The notes beneath the pieces were generated by a model. It was not told the DNA's origin. It did no database searches and saw only the letters and a program-made list of their open reading frames with translations. A stretch of DNA of 16,484 nt from the NCBI GenBank assembly GCA_038206385.1, contig JBBRAW010000082.1, forward strand, positions 1 to 16,484. The letters are read 5' to 3'. Below are positions 7,534 through 14,729 of this stretch, piece after piece (the first letter of the stretch is position 1; every line of letters starts with the position of its first letter). A program made the translations under genes and the position numbers. Origin of the DNA: JANXSD01 sp038206385 (GTDB lineage: Bacteria > Bacteroidota > Bacteroidia > AKYH767-A > OLB10).

Positions 7534-8661
7534 ATGTTAGAACTATCAAATAGTATATTTAAAACAAAATTCAAGCTACGAATTCTTGTTCTAATTTTCT
7601 CGTTTCATTCAATGGTAATGTTTGCACAAGAAGCGAATGATAATTTCGGAATGGCATATCTAGATTATCGCAATTATTTATATTTCTTTAAAGACGGAAT
7701 ACCACAACAACTGGAATCACAAGCTGTACGAAACTTTAATTCTAAAGGTGAAATTGCAGGTTATGTAAATAGTGCAAATAATTTAATCGCATATTACAAT
7801 GGTGAAAAAACTGATTTGGGAGATGCTACAAATACAACATTTAATCTCACCAATCATTTACTAATTTATCAGCGTGACCAAGTACTTGGAGTTTTCGATA
7901 AAGGAAAGTTAACTCGGCTTACTTATTTTTTACGTGATTATAAAATTAATGATGAATTAATCGCTTTTCGTGATCAAAATATTGATATCTTGAAATTGTA
8001 TTACAACGGAAAAGTACAAGATTTGGAATACACATTAATTGGTTCCTTAGGAGCTTATAAAGTTGGTAAAAACACAGTAGCATATATGAGTAGTTCTGGA
8101 TATTTTAAAATATTTGATGAGGGTCAGGTTTTTGAAATTGATAATATTGCTCCCATACAATTTGATGCAGGAAAAAATATTGTTGGTTATGTTGATGGAT
8201 CACAACAGTCGTTAAATGTTTTTTACAATACAAAAGTTTTAACACTAGAGCCAATAAAGCCATTATCTTTTCAGGTCGGTGATGATCTGATGGCATATGT
8301 TTCTGATGAAGGATATTTTAAAATATTTACACAAGGAAAATTACTTAAAGCGGAATCGTATGCTCCAGATTTTTACCAAGTATTAAATTCATCTGTATTA
8401 TTTTTTGCTGATAACAAATTGCAAGTATTACAAAAAGGTATTCGTTACGTGTTAGACGATTTCAAGCCTTTAAGTTATAAGATGAGTGAGAACGCAATTG
8501 CATGGCAAGACCCAGCAAAACGTCTTCATGTTTTTGTTAACGGACAAGTTAAATCAGTTACGTCCGAAATATTTGTCGGATACGAATTAAATGGTGACAT
8601 TCTACGATATCAATTGGAAGATGGTACATCGCATATTTATTTTAATGGTAAGAATTATTGA
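7534..8661 (+). CDS. Secreted repeat protein of unknown function, propeller-like
   Basis: A 375-residue protein with a signal peptide: a basic n-region (KTKFKLR) and hydrophobic LVLIFSFHSMVMFA, with likely cleavage near AQ (31-32). The rest is built from roughly 40-residue units that each end in a strand-turn-strand of the type hydrophobic-x-N/D-G-K-hydrophobic: YYNGEKTDL (87), FDKGKLTRL (121), YYNGKVQDL (156), IFDEGQVFEI (193), FTQGKLLKA (265), FVNGQVKSV (334), YFNGKNY (369). This suggests a beta-propeller or solenoid. Two units are near-duplicates also in DNA: an identical 18-base stretch occurs at 8098-8115 and 8311-8328, exactly 71 codons apart. No catalytic motif or known family is recognised. 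It lies between the OmpA-like gene and the Wzi-like gene (2 bases to the latter's ATG), so a periplasmic or outer-membrane partner role is likely. Confidence 0.82.
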   Translation: MLELSNSIFKTKFKLRILVLIFSFHSMVMFAQEANDNFGMAYLDYRNYLYFFKDGIPQQLESQAVRNFNSKGEIAGYVNSANNLIAYYNGEKTDLGDATNTTFNLTNHLLIYQRDQVLGVFDKGKLTRLTYFLRDYKINDELIAFRDQNIDILKLYYNGKVQDLEYTLIGSLGAYKVGKNTVAYMSSSGYFKIFDEGQVFEIDNIAPIQFDAGKNIVGYVDGSQQSLNVFYNTKVLTLEPIKPLSFQVGDDLMAYVSDEGYFKIFTQGKLLKAESYAPDFYQVLNSSVLFFADNKLQVLQKGIRYVLDDFKPLSYKMSENAIAWQDPAKRLHVFVNGQVKSVTSEIFVGYELNGDILRYQLEDGTSHIYFNGKNY

Positions 8662-8663
8662 CA

Positions 8664-10307
8664 ATGAAAAAGAACTACCTAGTAACATTTTTACAATACA
8701 ATATATCCTTTAGAAGTAGCTCGCTACTATTAATGTTATTACTTACTGGAAGTAAAATTTTAGTAGCACAAAATGCTTTTATCCCATTAAGTAATCCAAT
8801 TGAAGGACTGTATGAACCATACATCAATACTGTGGGTTCAACTGTTCATACTTCGGGAAAACCATTGTTACTAAAAGATGTGGAGACCGATACTCCATTT
8901 GATAGTTTGAATACATCAAGAGTAAAGGATAATAAATTTACAAGAACATTAGTAGGAAGGAAATTATTTAAAGAACATCTTTTGAGAGTTGAAGAAGATG
9001 ATATAAAAATATTTCTTGATCCTGTGTTGGAATTTTCTGGTGGACAGGATCAAGAAAACAATAAAAATTTCACTACAAATACAAGAGGGTTATGGATAAG
9101 TGGTTCAGTTGGAAAGCGGTTTTCATTCAGTACTACATTTTATGAAAACCAATCGAGTTTCCCTACGTATTTAGATAGTGTAGTACGAAAAACAAGAGTT
9201 GTTCCAGGACAAGGAAGAGTAAAAAATTTCGAAAATAATTCATTCGATTATGCATCAGCTTCTGGAACAATTAGTTTTCAGTTAAATAAACATTTTACTT
9301 TTCAATATGGGCATGACAAAGTGTTTTTCGGTGATGGATATCGTTCCTTGTTGCTGTCGGATAATGCTTTTAATTATCCATTCGTTAAGATTGTTACTGA
9401 CATTTGGAAAGTCCGTTATACAAATGTTTTCGCCGAAATGCGAGATCTAGAAAAAACAACAATTAATGACAATGAGCCATTCCGTAAAAAGTATGCGTCA
9501 TTTCATTATTTAGATGTGAACTTAGGAAAGCGGGCCACAGTTGGAATATTCGAAGCGGTAGTTTGGCATTCTGATTCGACAGGAGCTAGAGGATTTGATT
9601 TCGGGTATATGAATCCATTAATATTTTTTCGTCCTGTTGAATTTTCAATTGGATCACCAGATAATGTTTTGTTAGGAATAAATTGGAAATATAAATTGAG
9701 CAGCAGTGTTCAACTTTATGGACAAATTATGCTTGATGAATTTCTCTTAAAAGAGGTTAAAGCAGGAAATGGATGGTGGGCAAATAAACAAGGATTACAA
9801 GGGGGATTTAAATCGTTTAACACTTTTGGCGTGAAGAATTTAAAATTGCAAGGCGAAGTAAATTATGTTCGACCTTATACCTATCAACATAGAGAAGCTA
9901 TTGGAAATTACGGACACTATCGTCAAGCTTTAGCACATCCTTTAGGAGCAAATTTTTGGGAAGCAATTGGTTTTATAAACTATACCTGGAAAGATTTTGA
10001 TATTTCTGCACGTTTAAGTTATGCAGAAGTGGGCTACGATACTTCTGGTTTAAATATGGGACAGAATATTTATTTGTCGTATGATACACATTATAAAGAG
10101 TACGGAAACAAAGTTGGACAAGGAGATAAACATCAAATTTTGTGGGCAGATCTCACGGTGCATTATCTAATAAATCCGGCAACGCGATTGAGTCTGTTTG
10201 CTGAAGTATCACTCCGCGATGTTAAAAATCCATATGAAACAAAGGGTACTGTTTTGGTGCAAGGAGGGATTCGTACAAGATTATTCAATAGATATTATGA
10301 TTTTTAA
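8664..10307 (+). CDS. Outer-membrane beta-barrel, Wzi / RemB-like capsule or gliding protein
   Basis: A 547-residue protein. I chose ATG at 8664, two bases after the previous stop; a TTG two codons upstream is possible. The N-terminus has a signal peptide (SSLLLMLLLTGSKILVAQ). The rest is a run of amphipathic, aromatic-rich strands typical of barrels and ends in ...FNRYYDF, with the terminal Phe expected for outer-membrane insertion. The centre holds FQYGHDKVFFGDGYRSLLLS and YMNPLIFFRPVEFSIGSPDN. This pattern fits my recollection of the Wzi family (surface lectin for capsule in E. coli) and the related RemB of Flavobacterium gliding. Its role here may be polysaccharide attachment or cell-surface motility. 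No capsule synthesis or gld genes are visible nearby, so the assignment is to family only. Confidence 0.8.
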   Translation: MKKNYLVTFLQYNISFRSSSLLLMLLLTGSKILVAQNAFIPLSNPIEGLYEPYINTVGSTVHTSGKPLLLKDVETDTPFDSLNTSRVKDNKFTRTLVGRKLFKEHLLRVEEDDIKIFLDPVLEFSGGQDQENNKNFTTNTRGLWISGSVGKRFSFSTTFYENQSSFPTYLDSVVRKTRVVPGQGRVKNFENNSFDYASASGTISFQLNKHFTFQYGHDKVFFGDGYRSLLLSDNAFNYPFVKIVTDIWKVRYTNVFAEMRDLEKTTINDNEPFRKKYASFHYLDVNLGKRATVGIFEAVVWHSDSTGARGFDFGYMNPLIFFRPVEFSIGSPDNVLLGINWKYKLSSSVQLYGQIMLDEFLLKEVKAGNGWWANKQGLQGGFKSFNTFGVKNLKLQGEVNYVRPYTYQHREAIGNYGHYRQALAHPLGANFWEAIGFINYTWKDFDISARLSYAEVGYDTSGLNMGQNIYLSYDTHYKEYGNKVGQGDKHQILWADLTVHYLINPATRLSLFAEVSLRDVKNPYETKGTVLVQGGIRTRLFNRYYDF

Positions 10308-10629
10308 TTTTTTGAAATACGGCCATATTTTATACCCAACGGTATAATACCATTTGGTATAAAACATGGAAGTATTGATTTATCTTTTTATCTGAGCTAA
10401 CACTTTTCAATTTATCAACATTGCTATTTTAGATTATTTTTAAATTGATACAGTGTGCTTTTATATCCCTACACAAGAGCATACTTATGGAAGTTGTAAA
10501 TGCTTACCATAGTGCCGAAAATAAACAAGGAATTTTTCATTGTTTGTTAATTGAAGCAGGTTACATTAAATGTTTGCAACATAAATAGCTCTTCAGTTTC
10601 ATTATTTATTACTTAAATTCGTAAAACTT
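10308..10629. other. 322-base gap between convergent genes
   Basis: It separates the Wzi-like gene from the convergent purN. It holds the tandem palindrome at 10328-10364 and an otherwise plain AT-rich sequence. One short plus-strand frame (ATG 10487, stop ending 10588, 33 residues, starts MEVVNAYHSAENKQG) is open, but no ribosome binding site or promoter was found, so I do not call it a gene. No RNA gene was recognised. Confidence 0.6.
10328..10364. repeat. Tandem palindrome made of four TATACC / GGTATA half-sites
   Basis: Outer arms TTTTATACC (10328-10336) and GGTATAAAA (10356-10364) are perfect 9-base complements. Between them lies GGTATAATACC (10341-10351), itself palindromic. The stretch can therefore fold as two side-by-side hairpins (10330-10347 with loop CAAC; 10347-10360 with loop ATTT) or as one long one. 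It lies 20 bases after the stop of the Wzi-like gene, between convergent genes. There is no clean T-run after the stem on either strand, so it is not a textbook terminator, though it may act as one in both directions. Clustered half-sites could also bind a regulator. Confidence 0.5.
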
Positions 10630-11205
10630 TTAAAGTTTGTATAGAAGATCTTCTACAATCTTTGGCAAATGTATTTGCTCCAGCACATGAATTTTTTCCG
10701 CAATTTGTATTGGGGAATCTTTTTTATCAATCCTCTTTTTTGCTTGAAAAATAATATCACCTTTATCATAATGCGCATTTACATAATGAATACTAATGCC
10801 TGTTTCTTTTTCTCCAGAATCAACAACTGCTTGGTGTACTTTCATTCCATACATTCCTTTTCCTCCAAATTTTGGTAAAAGCGCTGGATGCAAATTAATC
10901 ATACGCTTAGGAAAGGCTTCTATAATTTCTATAGGTATTAGTTTAAGGTACCCAGCTAATACAATGAAATGTATTTTATGCTCCTGTAAAATTTTTAAAA
11001 TGGAAGAAGGATTTTGTAATAGTTGAGGTGATAAATAGACAGCATCAATTGAATATGATTTTGCAACTTCAAATACTCCAGCCAGTTTACGATCACTAAG
11101 AATTAAATTAATTCTTGCTATTGGATGATGATTTAAATTAAAATATCGGGCAAGACTATCTGCATTACTTCCTTTCCCAGAAGCAAAAATGGCAATGTTT
11201 AACAT
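10630..11205 (-). CDS. purN: Phosphoribosylglycinamide formyltransferase
   Basis: Transfers the formyl group of 10-formyltetrahydrofolate to GAR, the third step of purine synthesis, in the cytoplasm. I chose ATG at 11205-11203 (191 residues, MLNIAIFASGKGSNAD); a TTG four codons upstream would give an unusual N-terminus. The phosphate-binding loop SGKGSN is at residues 9-14. The catalytic triad is present: Asn104 and His106 in MINLHPALLPKFGG, and Asp147 in HYDKGD. The length is slightly below the 212 residues of E. coli PurN, which fits a compact Bacteroidota form. It stands alone, convergent with the envelope operon and divergent from the small secreted protein gene at 11471. No other pur gene is in the window. 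Confidence 0.96.
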   Translation of the reverse strand: MLNIAIFASGKGSNADSLARYFNLNHHPIARINLILSDRKLAGVFEVAKSYSIDAVYLSPQLLQNPSSILKILQEHKIHFIVLAGYLKLIPIEIIEAFPKRMINLHPALLPKFGGKGMYGMKVHQAVVDSGEKETGISIHYVNAHYDKGDIIFQAKKRIDKKDSPIQIAEKIHVLEQIHLPKIVEDLLYKL

Positions 11206-11412
11206 TCTGCGAAGCAACCAAAAATGTAATTAGCATCAAAGGATTGATTAGGAAAAGTTATGTTCAGGTGGTTACATTTCATTAGCGAAATCAGTTTTAT
11301 TACTATTTTTTTCTTAAATAGGGGATAGTATTTACAGCTATTTGAAGAATTTCAATCTCTTCCAACATGATGCTTTTATGAACGATGTTGAGCCTTTTTG
11401 CAATAATTCACA

Positions 11413-11441
11413 TTGCCATCATGAAAATGAATGCACATTTG
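11413..11441 (+). promoter_or_regulatory. Promoter candidate for the first small secreted protein
   Basis: TTG at 11413-11415, an 18-base spacer, then CACATTTG at 11434-11441, one mismatch from TAnnTTTG. The box ends 29 bases before the ATG at 11471, a usual distance for Bacteroidota. The spacer is one base short of the common 19. Confidence 0.4.
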
Positions 11442-11470
11442 CCGAGCATAAACGCTTAAAAAAAATAATC

Positions 11471-11722
11471 ATGAAAAAGGTAATGTTAGTAATCGCTCTT
11501 GCAGGTCTTGCAATTGCACAAGTAAATGCTCAAACTGAACCAGCTAAAATGGCTGCTCCTGCTAAAAAATCAACTGAGCATCATGCTTCTCATAAATCAG
11601 CTAAAGCAGCTCATCAAGTAAAGAAAGAAGAAAAAACTTCTACAACTACTATGACTCCAGCTACTAAAGCAGCTCCAGCACCAGCTCCAGCTAAGGCAGC
11701 ACCAGCTCCAGCTAAAAAGTAA
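11471..11722 (+). CDS. Small secreted Ala/Lys/Pro-rich protein (first of a tandem pair)
   Basis: An 83-residue protein. I chose the ATG at 11471, which gives a clean signal peptide (MKKVMLVIALAGLAIAQVNA, likely cleavage before QTEPAKM). The frame stays open upstream to a TTG at 11342, but that would bury the signal. The mature part is low complexity: His/Lys-rich in the middle (KKSTEHHASHKSAKAAHQVK), then Thr-rich, ending in Ala-Pro-Lys repeats (AAPAPAPAKAAPAPAKK). It is strongly basic and likely unstructured, so it may act in the periplasm or at the surface, for example by binding polyanions. That is inference. It is followed by a strong terminator and by a paralogue at 11836 with a similar leader and composition. 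Confidence 0.82.
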   Translation: MKKVMLVIALAGLAIAQVNAQTEPAKMAAPAKKSTEHHASHKSAKAAHQVKKEEKTSTTTMTPATKAAPAPAPAKAAPAPAKK

Positions 11723-11734
11723 TTCCATTTCCTA

Positions 11735-11771
11735 AAAAAATTAAGGGGACTCTTAGTCCCCTTAATTTTTT
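11735..11771 (+). terminator. Strong hairpin terminator after the first small secreted gene
   Basis: A perfect 17-base-pair stem (11735-11751 with 11755-11771) and a 3-base loop CTT. The core is GGGGACT / AGTCCCC, flanked by A6 before and T6 after, so it can work on either strand. It starts 13 bases after the stop at 11722. Confidence 0.92.
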
Positions 11772-11835
11772 ATCAATTTTTTAAGTGCATTATTTCATAA
11801 CATATTAATAACTAACTAGATTTAAAATAATCAAC

Positions 11836-12171
11836 ATGAAAAAATTATTATTGGCATTAGCGTTTGCTGGATTAGGCTTCGCAACATTAAATGCACAAAG
11901 TACAGCTCCTGCTCCAGCTAAAATGGAACAAAAAGCTAAACCAGCTACTAAATCTACCGAAGTTAAACCTGCTGCTAAAACACAGGATACAAATAGCGCT
12001 AAAGCAACTCCAGCTTCAAAACCAGCTAGTTCTGGAACAATGATGAAAAAAGATGGAACACCTGATAAACGTTATTCTGCTAACAAAAAAATGAAGAAAG
12101 ACGGTACACCAGATAAACGTTACTCTTCAAATAAGGATAAAAAAGTAGTTCCTGCGGATACAAAAAAGTAA
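11836..12171 (+). CDS. Small secreted Ala/Lys/Pro-rich protein with tandem MKKDGTPDKRYS repeats
   Basis: A 111-residue protein with a signal peptide (MKKLLLALAFAGLGFATLNA, cleavage before QSTAPAPAKM). The signal and the first mature residues closely resemble the gene at 11471, so the two look like tandem paralogues. The mature part is Lys/Ala/Pro/Thr-rich. Near the C-terminus it has two 16-residue repeats in direct succession, MKKDGTPDKRYSANKK and MKKDGTPDKRYSSNKD (DNA 12043-12090 and 12091-12138). The KKDGTPDKRY motif recurs, as far as I recall, in small exported Bacteroidota proteins of unknown function. The protein is basic and probably disordered. The gene has its own terminator, and no clear -7 box was seen before it. 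Confidence 0.83.
   Translation: MKKLLLALAFAGLGFATLNAQSTAPAPAKMEQKAKPATKSTEVKPAAKTQDTNSAKATPASKPASSGTMMKKDGTPDKRYSANKKMKKDGTPDKRYSSNKDKKVVPADTKK
12043..12138 (+). repeat. Two tandem 48-base coding repeats
   Basis: Units 12043-12090 and 12091-12138 encode MKKDGTPDKRYSANKK and MKKDGTPDKRYSSNKD. The protein copies are nearly identical, but the DNA copies differ at several third positions (for example GATGGAACACCT against GACGGTACACCA). The duplication is therefore old and kept by selection on the protein. Confidence 0.8.
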
Positions 12172-12190
12172 TATCATTCATAATATGATG

Positions 12191-12229
12191 ACGTCAATCT
12201 TCCAATACATGGAAGATTGACGTTTTTTT
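12191..12229 (+). terminator. Rho-independent terminator after the second small secreted gene
   Basis: A perfect 14-base-pair stem, ACGTCAATCTTCCA (12191-12204) with TGGAAGATTGACGT (12210-12223), a 5-base loop and a run of seven T (12223-12229). It starts 19 bases after the stop at 12171. Confidence 0.93.
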
Positions 12230-12439
12230 ATGCTCAATTAGTACTCTAATTCTCTCTAACCCTAAAAACAAGTATGATTTTAAGCGATATTCTATGATAA
12301 AAACTGTTTCTAAATCGTAATTATAAGAGAATATCATAAATTATTGACAATTCTTACGAGCTAAAAATTTGATTATCAATTAAAATCTCCTTAGAAATAA
12401 GCAATACTGATTTTTACGCCTTACCAATTCATTTTTTTT
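12230..12439. other. Gap between the terminator and acpP
   Basis: Together with the terminator this makes a 305-base gene-free stretch (12172-12476). It is AT-rich. An 8-base inverted repeat, GATATTCT (near 12290) and AGAATATC (near 12330), is separated by about 35 bases. A second promoter-like pair, TTG-N17-AAAATTTG, is at about 12343-12370. No gene or RNA was recognised. Confidence 0.4.
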
Positions 12440-12447
12440 TACTTTTG
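12440..12447 (+). promoter_or_regulatory. Consensus -7 element of the acpP promoter
   Basis: TACTTTTG matches the Bacteroidota -7 consensus TAnnTTTG in full and lies 29 bases before the acpP ATG. No TTG is found 19 bases upstream, so the -33 part is weak. It probably drives acpP, fabF and rnc together. Confidence 0.55.
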
Positions 12448-12476
12448 CCCCCTATCTAAACCAAATCACAACTACA

Positions 12477-12713
12477 ATGTCAGACATTGCAGCACGCGTA
12501 AAAGCGATTATCGTTGTTAAATTAGGAGTTGACGAAAACGAAATCACCAATGAGTCAAGTTTTACTAACGACTTAGGTGCAGACTCTCTGGATACTGTTG
12601 AGCTAATTATGGAATTCGAAAAGGAATTCAATATCGCTATCCCAGATGATCAAGCAGAAAAAATTGCTACTGTTGGTCAGGCAGTTGATTACATTTCGGC
12701 AAACGTTAAGTAA
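12477..12713 (+). CDS. acpP: Acyl carrier protein
   Basis: A 78-residue acidic protein that carries growing acyl chains on a 4'-phosphopantetheine arm during fatty-acid synthesis in the cytoplasm. The attachment site is Ser37 in the motif GADSLDTVELIMEFE. Its four-helix layout and length are standard for the family (starts MSDIAARVKAIIVVKLGVDE). It is followed 22 bases later by fabF, whose product extends AcpP-bound chains, and then by rnc. This gene order is common in Bacteroidota and other bacteria. A full-consensus -7 box lies just upstream. Confidence 0.98.
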   Translation: MSDIAARVKAIIVVKLGVDENEITNESSFTNDLGADSLDTVELIMEFEKEFNIAIPDDQAEKIATVGQAVDYISANVK

Positions 12714-12735
12714 GATTTACTAATTCCAGGTTTTA

Positions 12736-13989
12736 ATGGAACTCAAAAGAGTAGTAATTACAGGTCTTGGAGCATTAACTCCATTAGGTAATTCCGTTGC
12801 TGAATATTGGCAAGGATTACTCGGTGGCGTTTCAGGAGCGGGACCTATTACTTTATTTGATGCTTCTAAATACAAAACCAGGTTTGCCTGTGAAGTAAAA
12901 AACTTTGATCCAATAGTTTATCTAGACCGCAAAGAGGCCCGGAAACTTGATCGTTTCTCACAGTTGGCAATAGCCAGTAGTGAAGAAGCAGTAAAAGATT
13001 CCGGGCTTTTAGGCTCTGGCTTTAATCCCGATCGCGTAGGTGTGATTTGGGGCTCTGGAATCGGTGGACTGCGTACATTTTTAGATGAAGTAATGACGTA
13101 TGCAAAAGGTGATGGAACACCACGCTTCAATCCCTTTTTTATTCCTAAAATGATTGCTGATATTGCATCCGGACATATTTCTATGCGATACGGCTTTAGA
13201 GGACCAAACTTTACAACAGTTTCAGCATGTGCCTCTGGTACTAATGCAATGATTGATGCGTTCAATTATATCCGATTGGGTAAGGCGGATGCTTTCGTTG
13301 CTGGGGGCTCCGAAGCAGCAGTGAATGAAGCAGGTATTGGCGGTTTTAATGCTATGCACGCACTCTCAGAAAGAAATGATTCACCAGAAACCGCCTCGAG
13401 GCCTTTCGATTTAGATCGAGATGGCTTTGTTTTAGGCGAAGGAACGGGCTGTATCATTTTGGAAGAATACGAACATGCTAAGGCAAGAGGGGCCAAAATC
13501 TATGCGGAGTTGGCAGGCGGAGGAATGAGTGCAGATGCTCATCATCTTACTGCCCCTCATCCAGAAGGATTGGGAGCCATCAATGTGATGAAAAATGCAC
13601 TTTCTGATGCTGGACTCGACATTACTGATATCGATTATATCAATGTTCATGGAACTTCAACTCCACTAGGTGATATCAGCGAAACAAAAGCAATTATGCA
13701 TGTTTTTGGTGAGAATGCCTTTAACTTAAATATCAGTTCCACAAAATCAATGACAGGTCACCTTTTAGGTGCTGCAGGTGCAATCGAAGCAATAGCAACA
13801 ATTTTATCAGTAAAAAACGATATCGTTCCCCCAACGATTAATCACTTTACAGATGATCCTAGTTTTGACAGTAGGCTAAACTTTACTTTTAATAAAGCGC
13901 AAAAACGCGTTGTTCGTGCAGCTATAAGCAATACCTTTGGATTTGGCGGTCATAATGCCTCTGTTGTCATCAAAAAATATATCGCTTAA
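12736..13989 (+). CDS. fabF: 3-oxoacyl-[acyl-carrier-protein] synthase II
   Basis: A 417-residue condensing enzyme that adds malonyl-ACP units to acyl-ACP in fatty-acid elongation. The Cys-His-His catalytic set is complete: Cys165 (TVSACASGTN), His305 (NVHGTSTPLGD) and His342 (MTGHLLGAAGA). The C-terminal GFGGHN loop is also present. Length and start (MELKRVVITGLGALTPLGNS) match the family. It lies 22 bases after acpP. Its stop codon TAA (13987-13989) is followed by only CAC and then the TTG start of rnc, in the same reading frame, so translation of the two is probably coupled. Confidence 0.98.
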   Translation: MELKRVVITGLGALTPLGNSVAEYWQGLLGGVSGAGPITLFDASKYKTRFACEVKNFDPIVYLDRKEARKLDRFSQLAIASSEEAVKDSGLLGSGFNPDRVGVIWGSGIGGLRTFLDEVMTYAKGDGTPRFNPFFIPKMIADIASGHISMRYGFRGPNFTTVSACASGTNAMIDAFNYIRLGKADAFVAGGSEAAVNEAGIGGFNAMHALSERNDSPETASRPFDLDRDGFVLGEGTGCIILEEYEHAKARGAKIYAELAGGGMSADAHHLTAPHPEGLGAINVMKNALSDAGLDITDIDYINVHGTSTPLGDISETKAIMHVFGENAFNLNISSTKSMTGHLLGAAGAIEAIATILSVKNDIVPPTINHFTDDPSFDSRLNFTFNKAQKRVVRAAISNTFGFGGHNASVVIKKYIA

Positions 13990-13992
13990 CAC

Positions 13993-14715
13993 TTGTTTTT
14001 AGGTACCCTGTTCAGACGATTTCTATCTAATGATGCGCAGGAAAAATCCCTTATCCGCGCACTTCGAAATTTACTTGGCTTTTATCCGAGTAACCTCTCC
14101 GTTTATAAACTTGCTTTCAGTCATCGGTCACTTGCACTCGAAACTGTTCACGGGATTCGTTTAAGTAATGAACGTTTAGAATACCTTGGGGATGCAGTTT
14201 TAGGGGCAGTAGTTGCTGATTTACTTTTTAAAAGATTTCCAACGCGCGACGAAGGGTTTTTAACTGAAATGCGTTCACGAATTGTGAGTAGAGAAAATCT
14301 TAAGCAAGTAGCAGTAAAGATTGGTATAGATCAATTGTTGCAACGTGATGCCGTTCCTGGAAGTTATCGCTCAATGTATGGAGATGCTTTCGAAGCATTG
14401 ATTGGCGCCATCTATCTTGACAAAGGTTATAAAACCACTCATTCATTTATTGTTGATCGCATAGTAAAGCATCATGTAGATTTACATGAGATAGAACAAA
14501 CAGAAAATAATTTCAAAAGCAGAATTTTAAATTGGGGACAAAAGGAAAAGCATTCTGTAGTTTTTGAAGTGTTAGAAGAAGATTCAAAATCACGATTGAT
14601 TAAAGTACGATTATTAATTGATGAACAAGAAGTTGCAACAGGAACCGATTTCATTAAAAAGAAGGCAGAACAAATTGCAGCTGAAATTGCGTGTAAACAA
14701 TTGGAACTTTTATAA
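13993..14715 (+). CDS. rnc: Ribonuclease III
   Basis: A 240-residue endonuclease that cuts double-stranded RNA, including rRNA precursors, in the cytoplasm. The nuclease domain carries NERLEYLGDAVL (59-70, metal ligands Glu60 and Asp67) and YGDAFEALIGAIYLD (129-143, Asp131 and Glu134). A double-stranded RNA-binding domain fills about 172-240 (NFKSRILNWGQK through KKKAEQIAAEIACKQLELL). The start is TTG at 13993, since no in-frame ATG occurs until Met93, well inside the nuclease domain. The N-terminal segment (about 25 residues before LLGFYPSNLSVYKLAFSHRS) is longer than in E. coli and typical of Bacteroidota. It directly follows fabF, in the same frame, with no recognisable ribosome binding site. 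Confidence 0.96.
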   Translation: MFLGTLFRRFLSNDAQEKSLIRALRNLLGFYPSNLSVYKLAFSHRSLALETVHGIRLSNERLEYLGDAVLGAVVADLLFKRFPTRDEGFLTEMRSRIVSRENLKQVAVKIGIDQLLQRDAVPGSYRSMYGDAFEALIGAIYLDKGYKTTHSFIVDRIVKHHVDLHEIEQTENNFKSRILNWGQKEKHSVVFEVLEEDSKSRLIKVRLLIDEQEVATGTDFIKKKAEQIAAEIACKQLELL

Positions 14716-14729
14716 GCGATTTTATTTAT

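Noticed and set aside
8658..8663. TTG start for the Wzi-like barrel overlapping the previous stop
   Set aside because: An ATG lies two codons downstream, right before the basic start of the signal peptide (MKKNYL).
11342..11470. TTG-started extension of the first small secreted protein, with a Cys/His cluster (FCNNSHCHHENECTFAEH) that resembles a metal site
   Set aside because: It runs through the promoter candidate at 11413-11441 and would bury the signal peptide starting at the ATG at 11471. The Cys/His cluster is most likely chance.
12290..12340. 8-base inverted repeat upstream of acpP as an operator
   Set aside because: The arms are about 35 bases apart and AT-rich, so a chance match is likely.
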